Shown here one piece after another: positions 37,250 through 46,344 of a stretch of DNA of 64,000 nt. Below the pieces are notes generated by a model that saw nothing but the letters and a program-made list of their open reading frames with translations, was not told the DNA's origin and ran no database searches. The stretch is from Leptodactylus fallax (Eukaryota > Chordata > Amphibia > Anura > Leptodactylidae). The stretch spans positions 5,553,501 through 5,617,500 of the forward strand of contig CAMRHE010000035.1 in assembly GCA_947044405.1 (NCBI GenBank), in the 5' to 3' direction. How positions within the stretch are numbered: position 1 is the stretch's first letter; every line of letters starts with the position of its first letter. Both the position numbers and the translations under genes were made by a program.

Positions 37250-38305
37250 TCTCTGCAAATGTGACATGGCGTCCAAAAAAACAACAATCTAAATATGCGC
37301 TCCAAAAGCACATAGCGCTCCTTCACATTTGCGCCCTGCTGTGTGCCCAAATGACAGTTTATGCCCACACGTATGACACTGGTGTACCCAGGATAACGTA
37401 CTTAACAATGCCATATGTGGGTATAAACTGCTGTTTGGGCACAGCCAGGCACAGAAGGGAAAGAGCGCTATTTTGGTTTTTAGAGCACAGTTTGCTTTTT
37501 GGACACTATGCCAATTTTGCAGAGCCCATGAATTGCCAGTAAAGTGGAATCCGCAGACATCTCACCCCATTTTGGAAACTATACCCTTCAAGGGATTTAT
37601 CAAGTGGGGTAGCGAGCATTATTAACCCTTAAGTGTTGCATTCTTTTAATTTCCAAAAATGAATGCGCAGCTGATAATGAAAAGTTAAAAATGAAATTTT
37701 TCTATAGATACGCCATTTCAGTGCCCGATATGTTGTGCCCAGCTTATGTCTGCACAGACACACACTCCAAAAACTGATGATCGGGGATCCTGGGCACAAC
37801 AGCTTTTGGAGCGTTCATCTCTGATACAAGCCGGGCACAACATATTACGCACAGAAATGTCGTATTCCTGGAATAATTGTCATTTTCACCTTTCATCATC
37901 AGCTGCGTATTCATTTACGGATAATAAATTATAGCAACACTTGGGGGTTAAAAATGCTCACTGTACCCCTGGATAAATTCCTTCAGGGGTGCAGTTTCCA
38001 AAATGGGGTGATATGTCAGGGGATTCCACTGTACTGGCATTTCAGCTCTGCAAAAGTGCAATGGCGTCCAAAAACCAAATAGCGCTCCTTCCCTTCTGTG
38101 CCCGGCTGTGCCCATACAGCAGTTTATACCCACATATCACATTAAGTACCTTATCCTGGGTACACCAATGTCATACATGTGGGTATAAACTGCGGTTTGG
38201 GCACACAGTAGGGCGCAGAAGGGAAGGAGTGCTATATGGCTTTTGGAGCGCAGATTCAGATGTTTGGGATCTGGATGCCATGTCATGTTTGCAGAGCCTC
38301 TAAAG
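37250..38305. repeat. Large foldback inside TTAA element copy A
   Basis: Read outward from about 37785, the two sides are inverted copies. Paired landmarks: CCAAAAACTGATGATCGGGG / CCGATCATCAGTTTTTGG-like; GGGCACAACA on both sides; TGCCAGTAAAGTGGAATCC with its inverse; GCGCTCCAAAAGC with GCTTTTGGAGCGC; and 'ctctgcaaatgtgacatgg' with 'ccatgtcatgtttgcagag'. Copy B has the same at about 59880-60935. Confidence 0.85.
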
Positions 38306-39439
38306 TACCAGTAAAGTGGAATCCCCTAGGGAATGACCCCATTTTGAAAACTGCACCCCTCAAAGAATTTATCAAGGGGTATAGCGAGCATTAGTATCCC
38401 AGACGTGACTGCACAGCGGATGGGGAAAAGTGAATATGTAATCTGTGCGTAGTACATTGGGTACACTAAATTCCCTACTATTTCCCCAGTAGTTCCTATT
38501 ATTGGGGGGTCACTCTGGGGGTCACTTCTGGTTTATTATCCCTCGTAAGCTCTAAATCTGGGGTGTACCCTAATATACGCTCGCACAGCTTATACATTCC
38601 CTTCCTGCCGCAGCCAGTTATGCTCTAATGATTTGGCGATTTTTGGGGTTTTTGTCTTCACATTGTACGAGTTATATTTTCTTTATTTCTCTGGTGATGT
38701 AGCCATATGAGGGCTTGTTGTTTTCAGGGTGAGATGTATTTTTTAATGACATCATTTTTAGGTGCTTACAACTTATTAAATAAATTTTATTAACTCTTTC
38801 TTGGTGGATTAAAAAACAACCGCATCAATTCTGGCACTGCGTTTTATCTTTTAAATTTTTCACCATGCAGCGTAGAGCATAAGTAACATGTTATCTTTAT
38901 TCTGCGGGTCGGTACAATTACGGCGATACCTCATTTATAATGTTTTTTTATGCAATACCAATTTTGCAGAACAAAAACCCATTTGGGGACATAAATTAAT
39001 TTTTTTTGCATCGCCATCTTCTAAGATGCGTAGCATTTTTATTTTTCAGTTTAGAGAGTTGGTTTAGGGCTTATTTTTTGCGGTACAACCTGTGCTTTTT
39101 ATTGGTACTGTTTTGGGGTACATATGACTTTTTGATCACTTTTTATGGCATATTTTGTAAGGTGAGATGGCGAAAAATCGTTACTTTTGGCGGGTTTTTT
39201 CCGTTTTTTTCCCCGACTTTCACCGTGTACATTAAATATGGTTTCAGTTTTATTGTACAGGTTGTTACGGACGCAACGATACCAAATATGTATTGTTTTT
39301 ATTAATTTTTAGGTTTATTTTTTATATAATTCTTTTTATATAGGAAAAGGGAATTTTTGGGGCTTTATTCTTTTATTAATTTTTTTCACATACTTTATTA
39401 TTTTTTTTTTTCACTTTTTTTTACTTTTTCTTGTGTCCC

Positions 39440-39930
39440 ATTAGGACACCTGAGCCAGCAATGCTTTGATTGCTGGCTCAGCACTATAGACTGCAAGACA
39501 CGAGCATACTCGTGTCTTACAGCCTATACAGGAAGTCAGCGCTATGGAAACACAGCGCTGACTTCCTGATGTCTCGGCAGGATCAACCAGGTACTGGGGG
39601 CTCCAGGCAGCCTGGGGTCACTTGGAAGATCCCGGGCTGCACATTAGAGATATCGGCACCCCCCCGATCTCGCCGCGGGGGGGTGCCGGGGGGTCGGCAA
39701 GACGGCGGAACCCCTTGGATGCCGCGGTCATGTTTGACCGCGGCATCCAAGGGGTTAAAACCGCCGATCGGAAGTTATGGCCGACCGGGGGTTATGGAGC
39801 AGGGTGTTAGCTGTCAGATACATCTAACACCCGGTTCCGATACCGCCCGCTCAGATAGTGAGCGGGCGGCCGGCCTCTGGCGTAGTATTACGTCCTGGTG
39901 CGCGAAGTACCTAGCGCCCAGGACGTAATA
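39440..39930. repeat. Hairpin tract near the 3' end of TTAA element copy A
   Basis: Successive stems: 13 bp at 39450-39481 (CTGAGCCAGCAAT / ATTGCTGGCTCAG), about 20 bp around CACGAG-cata-CTCGTG (39486-39530), 14 bp AGGAAGTCAGCGCT (39530-39567), 22 bp at 39709-39756 (loop TGTT), and CCGCCCGCTCA near 39845. Two of these differ from copy B in a paired way (see findings). Confidence 0.88.
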
Positions 39931-39953
39931 GTACGTCCAAGGTCGTTAAGGGG

Positions 39954-41022
39954 TTAAAGGCAGAGATGATAGCCAATAACTCCTTGTTCCCTACATCATC
40001 ATTTCTGTCTGCAAGAGACAGTCATTGAGAAAAGTAGGCACAAAGATGCAGTAGACTCTTCTCCCCTGTTCTCTGTGAGAGGATGGCCCCAATAGCACAG
40101 TCAGAAGCATCCACCTCAACCACCTGAAGGCTCATTCAGAATCAGGATGTATTAAGACTGGAGCTGTAGTAAACTTTGTCTTTAAGCGGTCAAAGGCTTC
40201 CTGTTCCTGGGATGACCAGGTAAAAGCTGTCGACTTCTTCATAAGTTGAGTGATAGGGGAGACAATTCCTGAAAAATTCTTAATGAAGCGTCGATAAAAA
40301 TTGGCAAATCCGATAAAGTGCTGAACTTGTTCAACAGTCCTGGGTACAGGCCATTCAAGGATTGCCTGTATTTTACAAAAGTCCATGCTGAGCCCTTGAG
40401 GTGTAATCATGTACCCCAAGAATTGAATTTCCGATCTATGGAACTCGCACTTTTCAAGCTTATTATAGAGATGATTCTCCCTCAAGCATCCCAAAACAGT
40501 CTTCACATGCTGTTGATGTTCTTCAGGAGAATTAGAAAAAATCAAAATGTCATCCAGATAGATCACCACGAAGAAATCTAGAAAATCCCTGAAAATATCA
40601 TTTACTAGGTGTTGGAAGGTGGCTGGGGCATTACAAAGCCCAAACGTCATGACCAGGTATTCAAAGTGTCCATAACGAGATCTGAAGGTAATTTTCCATT
40701 CATCCCCAGACCTGATGCGGACTAAATTATATGCTCCGCGAAGATCTAATTTCGTGAAGATCTTGGCCTGCTGTACTCTCTCCAGCAGTTCTGAAATTAA
40801 TAGCAAAGGATAACGGTTTCTAATTGTAACTTTGTTAAGTTCTCCATAGTCTATGCAGGGTCGGAGAGAACCATCCTTTTTCTTAACAAAGAATATAGGA
40901 GCCTCTGCTGGGGATAAAGAGGGACGAATGAATCTTTTAGCCAAATTATCATCGATGTATGTTTTGAGATCCTTCAATTCTGATCCTGCTAGTGGATAAA
41001 TGCTGCCAAAAGGTATAGCCAC
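39954..41022 (-). pseudogene. Gypsy reverse transcriptase and RNase H N-terminus
   Basis: The open part 40132-41022 starts in the RT leader (PFGSIYPLAGSELKDLKTYI). It has FVKKKDGSLRPCIDYGELN, FTKLDLRGAYNLVRI, FGLCNAPATFQHLVND, the catalytic VIYLDDILIFS, and the thumb KCEFHRSEIQFLGYMI and FANFYRRFIKNFS. It stops at DSE near 40132. The RNase H start follows with further stops ([25 protein letters not shown]) and ends at the TTAA insertion at 39954. It would copy the retrotransposon RNA into cDNA. Confidence 0.94.
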
Positions 41023-41097
41023 ACCTGGCCGAAGCTCTATGGGTGATCATACGGACGATGTGGAGGAAGTTGATCTGCTTTCTTCTTATCACAGACA

Positions 41098-42015
41098 TCA
41101 GCTCTCATAAATAGGAGGTAGGCTCATAACTGGAGCTGGATCTTGTGTCTCCATAGTATCAGGAGGTAGGCTCGAAACTGGAGCTGGATCTTGAGTCTCC
41201 ATAGTAGTAGGGGGTAGGCTCAGAACTGGAGCTGAATCTTGAGTCTCCATAGTAGTAGGGGGTAGGCTCAGAACTGGATCTGGATCTTGAGTCTCCATAG
41301 TAGCAGGAATGTATTTCCCTGGAAAATGTATATCCTTCATTTCCCAGTTGATAACAGGGTTCTGGGTCTGTAACCAGGGGAAAACCAAAACAATTGGAAA
41401 ATGCAGAGAGGTGATCAGCATAAATGTAAGAATCTCTTGATGATATGGTTTTAAAAGGATACTCAGGGGTACGGTCTCTTGATTCACTGATCCTGAGACT
41501 AGTGGAGATTCATCCACCGTCTCCAACACCACAGGAGAAGCCCTCTTCTGGAATCTTATCCCATGCTTCTTAGCAAACGAAAAGTCTATAAAGTTTCCAC
41601 TGGCTCCTGAATCTATCATGGCTGTACTAGAAACCCACTGAGAATTGATCAAGATCTGAATAGAGAGAAGGCAGTGTGATCCCTTCTCTCTTCTTACAAT
41701 GTGAGGAACAACAGAGGAAATGAAAGCGTTCAGAGGTAGAGTTGGCTCTGAAACAACTGACTCAGAGTCAGAGAAGTCACATTCAGCAACTGCTGCAGCA
41801 GTTCTAAGTGGACAATTAGGACAGTTCTTAAGGAAGTGACCTGATCCACCACAGTACAGGCACAAGCCTTCTTGAAGCCTGTGTTCCTTATGGTCCTTAC
41901 TCTGACGGCTCTGTAGGGAATCTATCTGCATAGGTTTGGGCTCGGCCTTTCGGGGAGACTTGCTCAGAGGACCCTTAACAGATGAGGAAGGAGAAAAACT
42001 GTTACTCCCATTCAA
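41098..42015 (-). pseudogene. Gypsy gag C-terminus and protease with 16-residue repeats
   Basis: The frame has a nucleocapsid knuckle CLYCGGSGHFLKNC (C-x2-C-x4-H-x4-C), then the aspartic protease motif AMIDSGASGNFIDF. FPIVLVFPWLQTQNPVINW follows. Four tandem copies of a 16-residue unit (TMETQDPAPVLSLPP type) close the frame at 41104-41305, between protease and RT. The frame ends with a stop before RT at 41098. Upstream gag pieces are in other frames. Confidence 0.9.
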
Positions 42016-42755
42016 GGCGACCCATCTCTCTCTCTCTCTTGTCTGTGTTCTGTAATATGAGTATCAATAAGGATACAATGGTTAATAAAATTATCCAAGC
42101 CGGAGGGAGCCTCAGCTCGGGCAAGCTCATCTTTAACAGTACTGGATAAACCTTTATGGAAAAGTGGAAGCTGAGCATCACTGTTCCAGTTCGTATCAAT
42201 AGCCCATCTTCGGAACTCCATAGCATAGTCTGTGACGGAATGCCTGCCCTGGCGTAAAGTTAATATAGTTGCTTCGGCAGTAGCACGCCGATTTGACTCA
42301 TAGCTGTAAGGAAATTTGTCAGATTGTTTAAGAGAGCATCATCAGTCTCAATTAACGGGTTGGTCCAAGCTAAGGCTTTGTGAGTCAGAAGCATGATGAT
42401 ACACAATACCTTGGACCGATCAGTTGGAAACTGGCTTGCGTGGGCGTCAAAATACAACCGGCATTGATTTATGAAGCCAGGGAACTTGTCATGTTCACTG
42501 CCAAATCTAAAAGAGGTGGTAACTTGGGAATAGGAATGGCAGCAAGAACAGTTACCTGCGTCTCCAATTGCGTAGCCTGGTTACGTAGTTCTTGAATTGC
42601 TTGATTGAACACCTGGGAGTTATGGTTAGATTATAGTCTATTGCATCGATTCTTGCTTTTAAGGACTGCATTTCAGCGTGCATAGTGGTGGTAAGATTGT
42701 ATAACTTCTTAAAACGCACCTCGAAACTCTCTGACCCAACGATCTCCGTCATCAT
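42016..42755 (-). pseudogene. Gypsy gag N-terminus, frameshifted
   Basis: The start is chosen at 42755 (MMTEIVGSESFEVRFKKLYN), 14 bp inside the 5' LTR border. Pieces 42260-42457 (LCIIMLLTHKALAWTNPLI) and 42012-42221 (FRRWAIDTNW, LSSTVKDELARAEAP) carry the gag capsid-like helices in shifted frames. They fit the capsid region upstream of a CCHC knuckle in chromoviral Gypsy elements. Confidence 0.75.
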
Positions 42756-42768
42756 GGCCTGAGTATTT

Positions 42769-43034
42769 TGTCAAGACCCTCTTACCGGGCTTCTGGAGAC
42801 CAATGGCTGGGATCTGTAGTGCAACAGGTAGTATGCTGGAACTTGTAGTGCACTGGCAATAGCAGGTATCCATAGTACAGCAGGCAGTAGAAGGTATCCA
42901 CAATGCAGCAGGTAATATAGAACCAACTGAGATCAGTAGGCCCCAGCTCAAGGATTGTCAGAAGCAGTCTTCAAACACTATACTCAGGCACTGAGTGATC
43001 AGGTGCAGGAGTTCAAATAATCAAGATCATGACA
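42769..43034 (-). repeat. Gypsy 5' LTR, shortened
   Basis: 266 bp, alignable to the 496-bp 3' LTR. It lacks about 90 bp near the outer end (after GTTCAAATAATCA, before AGATC-TGACA) and several 28-bp units. Confidence 0.88.
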
Positions 43035-43039
43035 CCCTT

Positions 43040-43895
43040 ACACTTTTGCAACAAAGGATGGAAGAGGAGAAACAGTTTCCACCTCTTAGTTAATGCCCTG
43101 TATTGATGGAGGAGGATGAGGATTTGGGTCAGGGTCATTATAGTAGATGAACTAGGACTCCAAGACTGGAAGAGGAGGGGGAGGAAGTCTCTGCCTTGGA
43201 TGCAGAGGAGGCTCTTGATATGTCACATTCACAGAAGAAGATTATGATGATGATGACAACAATCATGCTGGCCAAGAACACCAACCATGGCTAGCCCCTG
43301 GGTCCTAACATATGTTGGAAAGCATGGATGGCTGTATGTTCTGCTGCTTGCACAGTGACATATGTATTATTAGCATCATGCAGAGGGATGAGTTCTAGAT
43401 GGCAGTGCTCTGAGACCCTCGCTATAAAGACAACACCACAGTGTTGGTATAAAAACCATAAACAAAACCATTTTTATTTCACATCTGCTTCCATTACCGG
43501 ATAATTTTTGTTGGCTTTTTTTTTTTTTGAAGCATTATTCAAGTGGCTCACAGCCACAAATTTGTCTCAAAAATAACATTAACCCCCTGTAGCACTTACA
43601 TAATTAAAACAGGCTAATTTTTCTACAAAAACGTTGTTTTTGTGTCTAAAAAAATCACAGGCATGCATATTTCTGTAATAAATGGCTAATTTTTGGAGCA
43701 TTTTAAATGTTAAATGCATAAATCAAGTATTAATGCAGTGTATGGTTAAAATCAAAGTTTGTATCCACTGTTTACCATTAGTTTTTACATAGACATACAG
43801 TACATGTCACTTTCACTTTGACATAGCTTTAGCTGTATTTCACTAGCGAGCTAGAAATTGGATAGATAGGTTCCTAGGAGCCCTTAGAGTCTTCT
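43040..43895 (+). pseudogene. hAT C-terminal remnant and 3' end
   Basis: TLLQQRMEEEKQFPP resumes the hAT frame after the Gypsy. A stop and acidic stretches encoded by GAGGAGGAT-like repeats follow to about 43310. The remainder to 43895 is AT-rich 3' UTR with the right inverted terminus. Confidence 0.7.
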
Positions 43896-43959
43896 CAATA
43901 TGTTTTAAGCTAATTTATTCTTTTAAGGATGCAGGATAGTTTGTATGTTTTCTTTTTTT

Positions 43960-44520
43960 CCTTCCCCAACTTCCAAAATTCATAACTTTATTTCTTTTTT
44001 GCTGACATAGCTAAGTGAGGGCTTTGCGTGACAAGTTGTACTTTCATTTGGCATCATTTTGGGTTATACATAAAGTTTTGATTAGCTTTTATTAACGTTT
44101 TCAGTGGTCCATGTGAAAAAAAACCCACAATTATATCATAATTTTTTGCATTCTGTTTTTAAGGCATGCACTCTGCATTAAAAATGACATGGCTACTTTG
44201 TCCGGCAGGTCATTATGATTACGGTGATACCATATTTGTGTTGGTTTAATATTTTCCCTCTTTTATAAATAAACCAATACAATTATAATGGGGTCACTGT
44301 ATTTTGATGCCTATAACTTTTTTACTTTTTAGTTTAGAGATATGTAAGAGCTCTTTGTTTGCTGGGCAAGTTGTACTTTTTATTGGTACCAATGTTTGGC
44401 ATGTATGACTTTTTGATCAATTTTTATTGTTATTTTTTGGGGAAGCGAGGTGACCAAAATAATTTTTTTTGCACATTGCAGTATACTCTATTATGGTGTT
44501 CACCGTATGGGATAAATAAT
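43960..44520 (+). repeat. Diverged TTAA-type repeat segment
   Basis: Landmarks 'gacatagctaagtgagggct', 'ggcatcattttgggtt', 'gactttttgatca' and 'gcgaggtgacc' repeat the motif order of 38690-39180 within the 5.2-kb element. It is a related, older copy. It is non-coding. Confidence 0.6.
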
Positions 44521-44728
44521 GCTATTTTTGGATAGTGGGGACTTATACTCATACTCACACATGGTGAAACCTAGAATGTTTCTTTTGTTTACGTTATGTG
44601 TTTTTAAGTGTAAAAGTGGGTTTATAGAACTTTTTATTTGCTTTTTTTTTTTTTTAATCAATAGTTTTTTTATTGAATATTTTACATAAATACAATACAA
44701 GAAGTTAAAAAGCAGGACAAGAAACATA

Positions 44729-46342
44729 CAGTACAGACAAAAAGTTTGGACACACCTTCTCATTCCAAGAGTTTTCTGTATTTTCATGACTATAAAAATT
44801 GTAGAATCACACTGAAGGCATCAAAACTATGAATTAACACATGTGGAATTATATACTTAACAAAAAAGTGTGAAACAACTGAAAATATGTCTTATATTCT
44901 AGGTTCTTCAAAGTAGCCACCTTTTGCTTTGATTACTGCTTTGCACACTCTTGGCATTCTCTTGATGAGCTTCAAGAGGTACTCACCTGAAATGGTCTTC
45001 CAACAGTCTTGAAGGAGTTCCCAGAGATGCTTAGCACTTGTTGGCCCTTTTGCCTTCACTCTGCGGTCCAGCTCACCCCAAACCATCTCGATTGGGTTCA
45101 GGTCTGGTGACTGTGGAGGCCAGGTCATCTGGAGTAGCACCCCATCACTCTCCCTTACACAGTCTGGAGGTGTGTTTGGGGTCATTGTCCTGTTGAAAAA
45201 TAAATGATGGTCCAACTAAACGCAAACCGGATGGAATAGCATGCCGCTGCAAGATGCTGTGGTAACCATGCTGGTTCAGTATTCCTTCAATTTTGAATAA
45301 ATCCCCAACAGTGTCACCAGCAAAGCACCCCCACACCATCACACCTCCTCCTCCATGCTTCATGGTGGTAACCAGGCATGTAGAGTCCATTTGTTCACCT
45401 TTTCTGCATTGCACAAAGACACGGTGGTTGGAACCAAAGATCTCAAATTTGGACTCATCAGACCAAAGCACAGATTTCCACAGGTCTTATGTCCATTCCT
45501 TGTGTTCTTTAGCCCAAACAAGTCTCTTCTGCTTGTTGCCTGTCCTTAGCAGTGGTTTCCTAGCAGCTATTTTACCATGAAGTCCTGCTGCACACAGTCT
45601 CCTCTTAACAGTTGTTGTAGAGTTGTGTCTGCTGCTAGAACTCTGTGTGGCATTGACCTGGTCTCTAATCTGAGCTTCTGTTAACCTGCGATTTCTGAGG
45701 CTGGTGACTCGGATGAACTTATCCTCCGCAGCAGAGGTGACTCTTGGTCTTCCTTTCCTGGGGGCGGTCCTCATGTGAGCCAGTTTCTTTGTAGCGCTTG
45801 ATGGTTTTGGCCACTGCACTTGGGGACACTTTCAAAGTTTTCCCAATTTTTCGGACTGACTGACCTTCATTTCTTAAAGTAATGATGGCCACTCATTTTT
45901 CTTTACTTAGCTGCTTTTTTATTGCCATAATACAAATTCTAACACTCCATTCAGTAGGACTATCAGCTGTGTATCCACCTGACTTCTGAACAACACAACT
46001 GATGGTCCCAACCCCATTTATAAGGCAAGAAATCCCACTTATTAAACTTGACAGGGCACACCTGTGAAGTGAAAACCATTTCAGGTGACTACCTCTTGAA
46101 GCTCATCAAGAGAATGCCAAGAGTGTACAAAGCAGTAATCAAAGCAAAAGGTGGCTACTTTGAAGAACCTAGAATATAAGACATATTTTCAGTTGTTTCA
46201 CACTTTTTTGTTAAGTATATAATTCCACATGTGTTAATTCATAGTTTTGATGCCTTCAGTGTGAATCTACAATTTTTATAGTCATGAAAATACAGAAAAC
46301 TCTTGGAATGAGAAGGTGTGTCCAAACTTTTTGTCTGTACTG
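44729..46342 (-). mobile_element. Tc1-like transposon with long inverted ends (family E)
   Basis: 1614 bp between TA (44727-44728, 46343-46344). The ends are inverted repeats of 267 bp (44729-44995 and 46076-46342) beginning CAGTACAGACAAAAAGTTTG. These arms include the last part of the transposase gene, so its C-terminal codons (LIKRMPR to EEPRI) occur twice in opposite directions. Confidence 0.95.
44892..45928 (-). pseudogene. Tc1 transposase, family E, frameshifted
   Basis: The start lies near 45928 (MAIKKQLSKEK), followed at once by a stop, then VAIITLRNEGQSVRKIGKTL and SAVAKTIKRYKET (helix-turn-helix). A frame change near 45765 gives RKGRPRVTSAAEDKFIRV. The core has VLWSDESKFEIFGSN (first Asp) after a stop at 45487, then KHGGGGVMVWGCF and FIFQQDNDPKHTSRLC (second Asp). 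A further frame change near 45150 precedes [15 protein letters not shown] (Glu), and the gene ends EEPRI at 44892. All catalytic residues are visible but at least two frameshifts and two stops block expression. Confidence 0.9.
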
Positions 46343-46344
46343 TA

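Larger units (their letters stand above)
34770..39953 (+). mobile_element. 5.2-kb non-coding TTAA element, copy A
   Basis: 5184 bp flanked by TTAA (34766-34769, 39954-39957). The termini CCCCTTAAGGACC and, reversed, CCCCTTAACGACC differ at one base of 13. From left: an AT-rich 5' part; modules of about 390 bp (landmark 'gagcattttgac' at 35712, 36096, 36491) to about 36900; a foldback with arms of about 530 bp (37250-38305); a T-rich block; then a hairpin tract (39440-39930). No recognised protein is encoded. It sits in the Gypsy RNase H region at a TTAA inside the A-F-K codons. TTAA target choice is shared by piggyBac and Kolobok elements; assignment to either is inference. Confidence 0.93.
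32556..43034 (-). mobile_element. Gypsy LTR retrotransposon (chromodomain type), split by a TTAA element
   Basis: The 3' LTR is 32556-33051 and the 5' LTR 42769-43034, both TG..CA on the minus strand (TGTCA...TTGACA). Flanks CTCTT (32551-32555) and CCCTT (43035-43039) are a 5-bp target duplication with one change. Internal order is gag, protease, RT, RNase H, integrase, chromodomain, as in chromoviral Gypsy. A purine-rich tract precedes the 3' LTR (33052-33068). The RNase H region is split by the 5.2-kb element at 34770-39953. Without that insert the element would be about 5.3 kb. Stops and frameshifts in gag and pol make it defective. Confidence 0.93.
30049..43895 (+). mobile_element. hAT transposon with BED-finger transposase, split by Gypsy
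   Basis: The left end (30049 onward: GAGGGCTCCTATGAACCTA, 'tttcaatttcta', 'aaatacagct') has an inverted counterpart at 43825-43895 ('agctgtatttcac', 'agaaattgg', TAGGTTCCTAGGAGCCC). Coding sequence between them belongs to the hAT superfamily. The Gypsy retrotransposon at 32556-43034 sits in the transposase. Beyond it the hAT resumes with a C-terminal remnant (to about 43320) and a 3' UTR. The 8-bp target duplication is not clear. Confidence 0.82.

Noticed and set aside
39006..39305. 99-residue frame in the TTAA element with hydrophobic runs
   Set aside because: T-rich non-coding sequence. The matching region of copy B is broken into different frames, so it is not conserved as protein.
34770..39953. 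5.2-kb element as satellite DNA
   Set aside because: Only its internal modules are tandem. The whole has single-copy ends, TTAA flanks and lies in two unrelated elements.
34770..39953. Firm assignment of the 5.2-kb element to piggyBac or Kolobok
   Set aside because: The TTAA target fits both, and no transposase is encoded in the window. Left unassigned.
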